A stretch of DNA of 64,000 nt from Hymenobacter translucens. Its GTDB lineage: Bacteria; Bacteroidota; Bacteroidia; Cytophagales; Hymenobacteraceae. The translations under genes were made by a program, and so were the position numbers. Numbering within the stretch: position 1 is the stretch's first letter; each line of letters opens with the position of its first letter. The stretch covers positions 1 through 64,000 of the forward strand of contig NZ_JAJERB010000004.1 in NCBI RefSeq assembly GCF_020685205.1, written 5' to 3'. Positions 32,750 to 40,141 of the stretch are shown here, piece by piece. The notes below the pieces were generated by a model. It did no database searches. It had not been told where the DNA came from and saw only the letters and a list, made by a program, of their open reading frames with translations.

Positions 32750-32757
32750 GAATTCGC
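32744..32757. repeat. Short AATTAAG/AATTCGC unit pair at the manC stop
   Basis: AATTAAG and AATTCGC overlap the manC stop codon (TAA at 32747-32749). CAATTAAGAATT here is the exact reverse complement of AATTCTTAATTG in the array at 32851-32885, across the terminator. Confidence 0.65.
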
Positions 32758-32804
32758 TTTTGGCGAGTTCCGCTCGTTGGGCGGTATCTGATTCGGTTTG
32801 AAAC

Positions 32805-32849
32805 AAAAAGGCCGTTCAACTCCCGGGTGGAGTAGTTGAACGGCCTTTT
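32805..32849. terminator. Bidirectional terminator between manC and rlmB
   Basis: AAAAGGCCGTTCAACT pairs with AGTTGAACGGCCTTTT around a loop of about 12 bases. It separates two convergent genes and lies between two inverted repeat arrays. Confidence 0.94.
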
Positions 32850-32850
32850 C

Positions 32851-32885
32851 AATTCTTAATTGCTAATTGTTAATTCTTAATTGGC
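32851..32885. repeat. Heptad array (AATTCTT-type x5) overlapping the rlmB 3' end
   Basis: Five 7-bp units, AATTCTT, AATTGCT, AATTGTT, AATTCTT and AATTGGC, begin at the foot of the terminator and run into the rlmB gene, so the last four codons and the stop codon (32870-32872) of rlmB are repeat sequence. The array is inverted relative to the unit pair at the manC stop. Confidence 0.85.
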
Positions 32886-33838
32886 GCAGCCGAAAGCCGC
32901 TGGCGAAGGACTTCAAACAACATGATTCCGCTGGCGACGGACACGTTCAGGCTCTGAATCTGGCCGGCCATGGGAATGCGCAGCTTGGCATCGGCCAGCT
33001 TGAGGTACTCGGGCGAGATGCCGTCCTCTTCAGATCCCATCAGAATGGCGACCGGACCGGTCATGTCCACGGCGCCGGCTTCGAGGCTGGCATCCGCCTT
33101 CTCGGTGCAGGCTACTACCGTCACGCCCGACTGCTGCAGAAACGTGATGGTGTCCTTTAGGTTGGGCTCCCGGCAGACCGGAATCAGGTTGAGGGCGCCG
33201 GCCGAGGTTTTCAGCGCGTCGCCGTTGATCTGGGCTGCGCCCCGGCTGGGTACCACGATGGCATGCACGCCCAGGCACTCGGCATTACGGGCAATGGAAC
33301 CGAAGTTGCGCACGTCGGTAATCCGGTCGAGCAGCAGGAGCAGGGGCGTTTTGCCCTCCTCGTACAAGCCGGCCAGAATGCTGTCGAGCGGCTGATAGTC
33401 GATGGGCGACACGAAGGCCACGGCACCCTGGTGATTTTTACGGGTCAGGTCGTTGAGCTTCTCGATGGGCACCAGCGACATGGGAATGTTGGCCGCTTTG
33501 GCCAGCTCACCAATCTCCTGGGTCATGCTGTTCTTGGTGGCGCGCAGCAGGTAGATCTTCTCCAGTGTGCGGCCGGCCGTCAGGGCTTCCAGGATAGGAC
33601 GCAGGCCAAACAGCATCTCAATGCTGCGGTCGGCGGCCGGGCGGTGCGGGTAGCGGGGCTTGTAGTCGCCCCGCGGCTCCCGCCGGTCGTCGCCCCGGCC
33701 TTCGCTACGGTTGCCACCCCGGTCATCCCGGCGGGGCTCGGCCCCCCGGTCGTCGCGGCTTACCGGGCGGTTTTCGTTGTCGTAGTATTGACGGCGCTCA
33801 TTCAGCGGGCGGTCGGGGCGGTCTGTCCTTTTCTCCAT
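32870..33838 (-). CDS. rlmB: 23S rRNA 2'-O-methyltransferase RlmB-like (SpoU/TrmH family)
   Basis: A 322-aa SPOUT methyltransferase; RlmB methylates the ribose of G2251 in 23S rRNA. The catalytic part begins near residue 72 with MLFGLRPILEALTAGR (substrate-binding domain) and continues with RITDVRNFGSIARNAECLGVHAIVVP, MGSEEDGIS and the knot motif LNVSVASGIMLFEVLRQRL. Residues 1-70 are an unusual extension almost wholly of Arg, Asp, Glu, Gly and Asn, likely disordered. The gene start overlaps the end of the upstream GWxTD gene by 37 bases. The last codons (I-K-N-stop) come from a heptad repeat array. Confidence 0.93.
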   Translation of the reverse strand: MEKRTDRPDRPLNERRQYYDNENRPVSRDDRGAEPRRDDRGGNRSEGRGDDRREPRGDYKPRYPHRPAADRSIEMLFGLRPILEALTAGRTLEKIYLLRATKNSMTQEIGELAKAANIPMSLVPIEKLNDLTRKNHQGAVAFVSPIDYQPLDSILAGLYEEGKTPLLLLLDRITDVRNFGSIARNAECLGVHAIVVPSRGAAQINGDALKTSAGALNLIPVCREPNLKDTITFLQQSGVTVVACTEKADASLEAGAVDMTGPVAILMGSEEDGISPEYLKLADAKLRIPMAGQIQSLNVSVASGIMLFEVLRQRLSAAPIKN

Positions 33839-35034
33839 TGCTCCACAGTGGCATACCAGAGCTGTTCGTACTCGGGCCGGCGCACCAGTTCATAGTGTTC
33901 GGGAGCAAAGGTACTGGGTTTGGGCCGGAACGTATAGGTGCCGGTTCCCACGGCCGGGGTGCGGTAAACCCAGCGCTCCTCCCCACCGCCGCGGTACACC
34001 ACGTCAGGCGGACCCAGCACAATGTAGAGCATGCCCCGGTCGGTCATCCAGCCGGCCTTGTGCGCAGTGAACAGGCGGTTGGCTTCGGCCACGCGGGCGT
34101 AGTATGTGCGAATCAGCTGTCGGGCAATGGTCTGCTGGCCGGTGGCCGTTTTCAGCCAGAACTGGTCTACCGCCCGCTTGGTTTCGGCCGCTTCCCGCAT
34201 GCTGCGCCGCTCGGTGGAGGTCGTAATGTAGATCAGAGGTTGCAGCAGGTCGTTGGGGGTGCTGACCTCGGGATACTGGCTGTCCTCCACCAGAAGTCCC
34301 AGCGCCGGGTTTTCGGAGCCCACGCGCAGGCTATAGACCCCGGCGGCAGCAAGGCGGGCCAGCTGCCCGGGGCGTAGCAGCAGGGAGTCGCGCACGGTCA
34401 GCGTGCGGGAAGTAGGCGGCTGAGTGGCCGGGTTGGTCATGGGCGGCAGGGCCGGGGCAAAGATGGCCGCCAGCTGCTTGAGGCTGGCGGGCAGCTCGGG
34501 GCCAAACGAATTCACCCCGAAGGATTCTCCGGTCCGCACGTAGCGCCGCAGCAGCGGCTCACCCAGGGAGTCGGTCAGAATAAACGAGCGGCGCAGATGG
34601 TCGGTGGTTATAGTGAGCCAGGCTTCCCCATCGGTTTCGCCCCCGGGCTGTTCTCCCCCCGGCTGGATGCTGATCACCTGTCCGGGAGCCAGGCGGCTGG
34701 CCGGCAGGCTGAACTCCACCCAGGCGGCTTCCCCGTCGCGCCGGGTGCGACGGCCCAGGCGGCGCACCGAATCCTGCCAGACAGGGCGGCGGGCATCATA
34801 ATCAGGCCATACAGTAAGCCAGAGCGCCTGCCCGGGCCGGAGCACCGTGGCCTGCGGAAAGCGCAGGTACACCCGCACGCTGTCGGCCTCCCGGCGGGTA
34901 TCGGCCAGCACGCGCCGCGCCGACTGGTACTGGGCGGAAAAGTCGCGGCGGGGTGCCGCCCCGGCCTCGGGTGCCAGGCTTACTTCCCAGAACAGCAGTG
35001 CCAGTAGAAGTAAAAAACGTTGTTGCAGAGGCAT
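33802..35034 (-). CDS. GWxTD domain-containing exported protein
   Basis: A 410-aa protein with a signal peptide (about residues 1-26, ending AGAAP). It carries the GWxTD domain named for GWMTDRG near residue 330, followed by MLYIVLGPPDVVYRGGGEERWVYRTP. The domain is widespread in Bacteroidota and Acidobacteria and has no known activity. The N-terminal part has beta-rich segments such as VRVYLRFPQATVLRPGQALWLTVW. TACCTTCG on the minus strand at 35067-35074, one base off the -7 consensus, is a candidate promoter. Gene order GWxTD - rlmB with a 37-bp overlap suggests co-expression, a pairing seen in related genomes. Confidence 0.9.
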   Translation of the reverse strand: MPLQQRFLLLLALLFWEVSLAPEAGAAPRRDFSAQYQSARRVLADTRREADSVRVYLRFPQATVLRPGQALWLTVWPDYDARRPVWQDSVRRLGRRTRRDGEAAWVEFSLPASRLAPGQVISIQPGGEQPGGETDGEAWLTITTDHLRRSFILTDSLGEPLLRRYVRTGESFGVNSFGPELPASLKQLAAIFAPALPPMTNPATQPPTSRTLTVRDSLLLRPGQLARLAAAGVYSLRVGSENPALGLLVEDSQYPEVSTPNDLLQPLIYITTSTERRSMREAAETKRAVDQFWLKTATGQQTIARQLIRTYYARVAEANRLFTAHKAGWMTDRGMLYIVLGPPDVVYRGGGEERWVYRTPAVGTGTYTFRPKPSTFAPEHYELVRRPEYEQLWYATVEQWRKGQTAPTAR

Positions 35035-35135
35035 TGCGCCGAATAAGTTAATTGGATGGGCCAGAGCGAAGGTAACCGGAGAACCCGACTAACGCTCTCA
35101 GTGCCCTATTCATACGCAGCCGATCTGAAGGGACG

Positions 35136-35176
35136 CAAAAAAGCCGGTCTTCTGTTGAAAGAAGCCGGCTTTTTTG
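35136..35176 (-). terminator. Intrinsic terminator after the DUF2723 gene
   Basis: AAAAAAGCCGG(T)CTTC and GAAGCCGGCTTTTTT form a near-perfect stem with an eight-base loop and end in a U run on the minus-strand transcript, 20 bp past the stop codon. Confidence 0.92.
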
Positions 35177-35196
35177 CTGCCAGAGCCAGGGAAGCT

Positions 35197-38184
35197 CTAG
35201 CGCGGATAGTACTTATTGAGCAGCTCCGCGGCCTTGGAAGCCCGCTGCTGGTCGTTAAGCTGGGAAGCCGCCTGGTACACGCTCTGCAACGCCAGCAGGT
35301 TGGTTTGCACCTCCGTGTCGAACAGGGTACTGTTGTGCGAGTAGTAATAGGCCAGGGACTGCTCGGCCCGGTTGACCATCGTATCCATCAGCTCATTTGC
35401 CTTTTTCGTTTCGCCCACTGCCACCAGCGGCAGCACGAACTGAGGCGAGTAGTAGTCGTAAGGAATGCTCTTGTCGGGCATCACGGCAAAGCACCGGTCA
35501 ATAACCTCCTTGGCCTTGGCCGTGTCGCCTTCGGCGAGGTAGGCATTGGCCAGACGGGAAAACTTGTCGCGGTAGTTGGCCGGGAAGCGCAGGTTGTTTT
35601 CGTCGTAGAAGATGTTCGGGTCATTCAGGCCCCGGAAGCTGAACGTGCGCATCATATTCTGATACATCAGGTCCTTGGCCACGTAGCCCTCGGCGTTGCC
35701 GCGGGGCTCGTAGTTCGGGTCGCGGGCCGGCAGGATGCGGTAGGCAAGGCCTTCGAGCTGAAAGTAGGGCTGCAGGTTCATGAAGTCGGCCGTGTTCACC
35801 GTGCTCGAGAAGTAGATGGGCCGCTTCCAGTTGTTGGTCGCCAGCATATCCAGAATCACGAGGTTCTTTTTCTCGATGGCACCTTTGCCCATGTCCCACT
35901 CCATGCGCGACACCAGCTGGCCCTTGCGGTCGGGCGCCAGCAGGTTCATGGCCTTCACCGCCGTCGTATCCACGTTGAGGTAGAACTTGCGGGTAGGATA
36001 CGACAGCAAGGGGCGGCCGCTCTGGGTCTGCACCTGCAGCAGGGGGCTGTTCTGCTGTACCAGCTGCACAAACTCCTGCAGGTTCACTTCGTTTACCGCC
36101 GGGTTTTCCACGTAGGGCAGGTAGTCGTTCGTGCCCTGGGCGTAGTGCTGGTTCTGCATCGAAATCGGCAGAGGCTCCGACTTATAGGAGCGGCGCTTCA
36201 TCTGGTCGATGTACCAGTCGGTATTCAGGTAGCTGAGCACAGCCACCCGCACGTCGGTCCGGACGCCTTCCACTTCCTGGGCGTACCAGAGCGGGAAGGT
36301 GTCGTTGTCGCCGTTGGTGAACAGGATGGCGTTCGGAGCGCAGGAGTTGAGCAGGTTGCGGGCCGAGTCCACCGAGTTGTAGCGGTCCGACCGGTCGTGG
36401 TCATCCCAGCCCTGGGCTACCATCAGGCCGGGGGCCAGCAAACCCAGCAGCGTCACCACGCCCGCCCGCAGGCCATCTGACTTCAGCACCGGACGCAGCA
36501 GGTCGGCCAGCGCCAGCACGCCCAGTCCGATCCAGATGGCAAAGGCAAACGTGGCCCCCGTGAAGGTGTAGTCCCGCTCCCGGGGCTCGATGGGCGGCTG
36601 GTTGAGGTAGAATACAATGGCCAGGCCGGTAAACAAAAACAGCAAGCCTACGATGAGGGCGTTGCGTCCGTCGCGGCGGGCGTGGTAAAACAAGCCCAGC
36701 AAACCCAGGATCAGGGGAATGGCGAAGAAGTTGTTGCGGGCTTCACTGTCGGCAATCCGTTCGGGCAGGCCGTTCTTGCCGCTTTCCCAGGGAGCCAGTA
36801 CGCCGGAGTTCTGCACGTCGCCTTCACGGCCCACGTAGTTCCACAGGAAGTAGCGCCAGAACATATGACCCATCTGGTAGCGGAACATGAAACTCAGGTT
36901 CTGGCCCATCGACGGCTTGACGCCCTCCTGAATGTCAACCCACTTCTTGTAGTTGTAGATGTGCTCCGGAGCCGGGCTGTAGATGCGGGGCAGCAGCATC
37001 TTGTCCTCGTCGCGGTAAATGGTTTCAAGGCGGTTTTCAGCTACCACGTACTTGTCGCCCTTGCGCACGTAGCGCGGGGCACCTTCCTTCTGGTCGATGG
37101 CCTCGGCGTTGAACTGGGGACCGTAGAGCAGGGGCCGGTCGCCGTACTGTTCGCGCTTGAGGTAGCTCACGAAGCTGAGCACGTCCTCGGGGTTGTTTTC
37201 GTTGATGGTGGGGTGGTAGCTCGACCGGATCGGGATGATCAGGTACGACGAGTAGCCGATCAGGATGAAGACCAGACTCAGCAGGGCCGTGTTCAGGACC
37301 CGGCTGCGCTGCCGGATGGAATAGCGAAAGCCCAGCCACAGCAGCGTGCCGAAGACCAGCACGAAAAAGATAATGCCGGAGTTGAACGGCAGGCCGAAGC
37401 TGTTTACGAACATGACCTCGAGGCTACCAGCCAGGGAAGGAAGTCCGGGTATAATGCCGACCATAATCACGCCCACAATGACGCTGCTCACCAGAAGCGT
37501 CAGCACGGCGCCCCACAGCGTGGGAGTATTGGTGCGACGGTAGTAGTAGACCAGGCCCAGGGCCGGCAGGGTGAGCAGGTTCAGCAGGTGCACCCCGATG
37601 CTCAGGCCTACCACGTAGGCAATCAGGATCAGCCATTTGTCGGAATCAGCTTCGTCGGCGCGGTTGTCCCACTTCAGCATAATCCAGACGACCACGGCCG
37701 TGCATAAGGACGACATGGCGTATACCTCGCCTTCCTCGGCATTAAACCAGAACGAGTCGGAGAAGGCGAAGGCCAGGGCCCCAACGGCGCCGGCACCCAG
37801 AATCAGCAGGCTCTGCCCGAAGGTGGGCTCCAGCAGCCGGTCGTCGCCGGGAGTTGTGCGGGCCAGCACCATCTTCTTGGCCAGCATCGTGATAATCCAG
37901 AACAGGAACAGCACCGAAAACGAGCTGCTCAGCGCCGACAGGGCGTTCACCAGCACTGAGACCTTCGTCACGTCGCCAAAGGAGAGCAGCGACATCAGGC
38001 GGCCCAGCAGCAGGAAGGTAGGCGCCCCGGGAGGGTGGGGAACCAGCAGTTTGTAGGAGCAGGCAATGAACTCGCCGCAGTCCCAGAAGGAGGCCGTGGG
38101 CTCCAGGGTAAGCAGATACGTGAGCGTGGCAATGGCAAACACAAGCCAACCCACCAGATTATTCAGGCTTTTGTAACTCCGCAT
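35197..38184 (-). CDS. DUF2723 family membrane glycosyltransferase (TMEM260-like protein O-mannosyltransferase candidate)
   Basis: A 995-aa integral membrane protein with at least ten hydrophobic helices in the first 650 residues and a soluble C-terminal region with TPR-like helices. Soon after the first helix comes the family signature EPTASFWDCGEFIACSYKL, an acidic pair (Asp-Cys-Gly-Glu) in the position of the catalytic acid of GT-C transferases, followed by PHPPGAPTF. Human TMEM260, which has the same domain, is a protein O-mannosyltransferase; Bacteroidota are known to O-glycosylate many exported proteins. Transfer of sugar to protein is therefore likely, but donor and target are inferred. 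The start at 38184 follows a TACTTTTG box at 38207-38214. Confidence 0.9.
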   Translation of the reverse strand: MRSYKSLNNLVGWLVFAIATLTYLLTLEPTASFWDCGEFIACSYKLLVPHPPGAPTFLLLGRLMSLLSFGDVTKVSVLVNALSALSSSFSVLFLFWIITMLAKKMVLARTTPGDDRLLEPTFGQSLLILGAGAVGALAFAFSDSFWFNAEEGEVYAMSSLCTAVVVWIMLKWDNRADEADSDKWLILIAYVVGLSIGVHLLNLLTLPALGLVYYYRRTNTPTLWGAVLTLLVSSVIVGVIMVGIIPGLPSLAGSLEVMFVNSFGLPFNSGIIFFVLVFGTLLWLGFRYSIRQRSRVLNTALLSLVFILIGYSSYLIIPIRSSYHPTINENNPEDVLSFVSYLKREQYGDRPLLYGPQFNAEAIDQKEGAPRYVRKGDKYVVAENRLETIYRDEDKMLLPRIYSPAPEHIYNYKKWVDIQEGVKPSMGQNLSFMFRYQMGHMFWRYFLWNYVGREGDVQNSGVLAPWESGKNGLPERIADSEARNNFFAIPLILGLLGLFYHARRDGRNALIVGLLFLFTGLAIVFYLNQPPIEPRERDYTFTGATFAFAIWIGLGVLALADLLRPVLKSDGLRAGVVTLLGLLAPGLMVAQGWDDHDRSDRYNSVDSARNLLNSCAPNAILFTNGDNDTFPLWYAQEVEGVRTDVRVAVLSYLNTDWYIDQMKRRSYKSEPLPISMQNQHYAQGTNDYLPYVENPAVNEVNLQEFVQLVQQNSPLLQVQTQSGRPLLSYPTRKFYLNVDTTAVKAMNLLAPDRKGQLVSRMEWDMGKGAIEKKNLVILDMLATNNWKRPIYFSSTVNTADFMNLQPYFQLEGLAYRILPARDPNYEPRGNAEGYVAKDLMYQNMMRTFSFRGLNDPNIFYDENNLRFPANYRDKFSRLANAYLAEGDTAKAKEVIDRCFAVMPDKSIPYDYYSPQFVLPLVAVGETKKANELMDTMVNRAEQSLAYYYSHNSTLFDTEVQTNLLALQSVYQAASQLNDQQRASKAAELLNKYYPR

Positions 38185-38206
38185 ATTTACTTTTTCAAAG
38201 AAGGGC

Positions 38207-38214
38207 CAAAAGTA
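38207..38214 (-). promoter_or_regulatory. DUF2723 gene -7 box (TACTTTTG)
   Basis: An exact TAnnTTTG match on the minus strand, 23 bases upstream of the ATG at 38184. It excludes an in-frame start further upstream. Confidence 0.65.
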
Positions 38215-38375
38215 GGCAATAAATCCGGCCGTACCGCACCGGCACGGGCACCGCGGCTGTCGAAGAATCCCGGGGTCCCCGGGCTGCGGGCCTTGCCTTT
38301 CGCAACGCTTCCGCATGGCCCGCTGGTATGGCCGCCAACCTGGGCCGGCTTGCGTATCCGCAATGGGCAGGCAGC

Positions 38376-38408
38376 AAAAAAGGCAGCCAGGGTCTCCGGC
38401 TGCCTTTC
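38376..38408 (-). terminator. Intrinsic terminator after the cupredoxin gene
   Basis: AAAGGCAGCC(A) pairs with (C)GGCTGCCTTT around a short loop. In the minus-strand transcript it ends in six U, 24 bp past the stop codon. Confidence 0.9.
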
Positions 38409-38432
38409 GAATACATCGGCTGAAGCCGGAGG

Positions 38433-39047
38433 TTAGTTCTGAAGAATCAGGCGCTTGGTGCTCATTACTTTGTCGCCGACGACCAGGCTGTAGAAGTACA
38501 TGCCGGCGGGCAGGTCGGTGAGGTCCACATGAATGACGTCCATAGCCGATTCGGGCTTCAGAGCGAGGGTGCGTACTTCGCGGCCCAGCACGTTGGTCAG
38601 GCGGAGCTTGTAGTCCTGGCCCTGCTGGCCAACCGATACCGACACCATGCCCTTGGAGGGATTAGGGTATACGCTAAGCGTAGGCGTGTTCGGCCGGGCC
38701 TGCTCCGCCGGCGTGGCGTTGGAAACCGTGATAGTGCCAAACTGGCCGAAGCCGGGCCCTCCGTGGGCCGTGCAGTGGTAGGGGAAAGCCCCGACGGTGT
38801 TGAATGTAATTGACCGGGTAGGGTTGGCGGAATTCATCTGGAAGGTCGCCCACGCGCCGTTGTCCGAAGCCGTCGGGTGACTTGAAAACCCGACGTACTG
38901 CCACGTAACTACATCCCCGGGCCGGATGGTAACGGCCTGGGGCGAGTAGAAATTGTCCCCTACCTGAATGGTAATGGTAGCTGCCAGGGCGGAAAGCTGC
39001 CCGAGCAGTAAGCCAATTAGAATAAATAAGCGGGTAGAGGTTTTCAT
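38433..39047 (-). CDS. Secreted cupredoxin (plastocyanin-like) protein with T9SS sorting tail
   Basis: A 204-aa protein: signal peptide (about residues 1-22), a plastocyanin-like blue-copper domain (about 24-112), and a C-terminal T9SS type A sorting domain (from LSVYPNPSKGMVSV to KRLILQN). Copper ligands in view are His57, Cys92 and His95 (FSSHPTA and PYHCTAHGG). The axial Met of plastocyanins is expected five residues after the last His, but Phe100 is there instead. The tail means export across the outer membrane by T9SS and possibly attachment to the surface. The ATG at 39047 follows a promoter with both boxes. Small electron transfer is the expected role. Confidence 0.9.
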   Translation of the reverse strand: MKTSTRLFILIGLLLGQLSALAATITIQVGDNFYSPQAVTIRPGDVVTWQYVGFSSHPTASDNGAWATFQMNSANPTRSITFNTVGAFPYHCTAHGGPGFGQFGTITVSNATPAEQARPNTPTLSVYPNPSKGMVSVSVGQQGQDYKLRLTNVLGREVRTLALKPESAMDVIHVDLTDLPAGMYFYSLVVGDKVMSTKRLILQN

Positions 39048-39093
39048 GGCATTCAACGTGCGTTGGTCCGGTCCACAGGGTTCCGGTGCTGTT

Positions 39094-39123
39094 CAAATAT
39101 ACGGATGGGCGAAGCGTGACAAA
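39094..39123 (-). promoter_or_regulatory. Cupredoxin promoter (TTTG-N18-TATATTTG)
   Basis: On the minus strand TTTG (complement of 39120-39123) is followed after 18 nt by TATATTTG (complement of 39094-39101). Both halves match the Bacteroidota consensus. The predicted leader is about 40 nt. Confidence 0.8.
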
Positions 39124-39321
39124 CCAGGCTGGGGCGTCCGACTTACCCGGTAAAGTCAAGTACCGTGCCTTTTTCCGGTTTCTGATAAAGCAGATGCTGT
39201 TTTAGAGCCAGGGGTTGCACAAAGGTTTAATCTGCGTCAGCACCTAAGGAAGAGACTGGGTTCTTCTGTCTCTGAAAGCTAGCCCTAAAAGTTGGTTGCT
39301 TACTATATAAGACGAACAAAG

Positions 39322-39362
39322 TTTTCAGGAAATCCTCTCAGCAGTAGCGGATTTCCTGAAAA
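39322..39362 (-). repeat. Perfect 14-bp inverted repeat spanning the birA stop codon
   Basis: TTTTCAGGAAATCC (39322-39335) and GGATTTCCTGAAAA (39349-39362) are exact reverse complements separated by 13 bases that contain the birA stop codon (39338-39340). One arm is the coding sequence for the last residues (F-Q-E-I). There is no clean U-tract, so a simple terminator is not certain. Confidence 0.9.
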
Positions 39363-40099
39363 TTAAATGTCCGGGTTTGTCCGTCAATCTCCACCAGCAG
39401 CCGGCCAGCTTCGTCGACGTCGACGATTCGGCCCTGCACCTGCTGCCGGTCTACCTCAAAGCAGTGCAGTTCCTGAAAGCGGTAAAGCAGGCGGCGGTAC
39501 TCGTGTTGCAGGGCAGCGCTGTGCCCGCCCCGCAGCTGCAGATAGCGCCGCTCCAGGGCTTCGAGCAGGGCCGTGGCCAGCGGAGCCAGCTGGTAAACCT
39601 TGCCGGTAATGTGGCTTAGCGACGTAGCGGTAGGGACGGAAAACGTCTGCTGGTTAACATTTAATCCTATTCCGACTATACTATGTTGAATCTTAGCGCC
39701 GCTTAATGTGTTTTCAATCAGAATGCCGCCTAGCTTTTGGTCTTTGAAAAAGATATCATTGGGCCACTTCACCCGAAGCGCGGTGGAAGTGCCCAGCAAT
39801 TGCCGGGCCCAGTCGTGCACGGCCAGCGCCACAGCCTGACTTAGCTGAAACTGGTCGGCAGGAGCCAGGAAAGCAGGCTTCCAGACCACCGAAAGCGTCA
39901 GGTTTTCGCCGGGAGCCGCTTCCCACTGGTTGCCTCGTTGGCCCCGGCCGGCCGTCTGTTTGTCGGTAATAACGGTGCAGCCGTCCGTGGCGCTGTTTTT
40001 GACGAGCAGCAGCTGGGCCTCGGTGTTCGTCGAGGCGCATTCGGTCAGCCAAACAAGCTGTTGGCCCGTGAAAAGGGTTTGGGGGGAAATAGCCTCCAC
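39338..40099 (-). CDS. birA: Biotin--[acetyl-CoA-carboxylase] ligase
   Basis: A 253-aa cytosolic enzyme that activates biotin with ATP and attaches it to the carboxyl carrier protein. The biotin loop is TAGRGQRGNQWEA, and KWPNDIFFKDQKLGGILIE is the second conserved block. GIGLNVNQQ follows. There is no N-terminal DNA-binding domain, so it is the non-regulatory form. The start is set at GTG 40099: an earlier in-frame TTG (40126) overlaps an exact -7 box, TAGGTTTG, on the same strand. The divergent rsfS gene starts only 42 bases away. A perfect inverted repeat covers the stop codon. Confidence 0.93.
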   Translation of the reverse strand: MEAISPQTLFTGQQLVWLTECASTNTEAQLLLVKNSATDGCTVITDKQTAGRGQRGNQWEAAPGENLTLSVVWKPAFLAPADQFQLSQAVALAVHDWARQLLGTSTALRVKWPNDIFFKDQKLGGILIENTLSGAKIQHSIVGIGLNVNQQTFSVPTATSLSHITGKVYQLAPLATALLEALERRYLQLRGGHSAALQHEYRRLLYRFQELHCFEVDRQQVQGRIVDVDEAGRLLVEIDGQTRTFNFQEIRYC

Positions 40100-40123
40100 C
40101 TGATTTACGTACTTTGTGATGTT

Positions 40124-40131
40124 CAAACCTA
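40124..40131 (-). promoter_or_regulatory. birA -7 box (TAGGTTTG)
   Basis: An exact TAnnTTTG match on the minus strand, 24 bases before the GTG at 40099 and 10 bases from the divergent rsfS ATG. The two promoters must overlap each other's genes or leaders. Confidence 0.6.
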
Positions 40132-40141
40132 ATAATACCCT

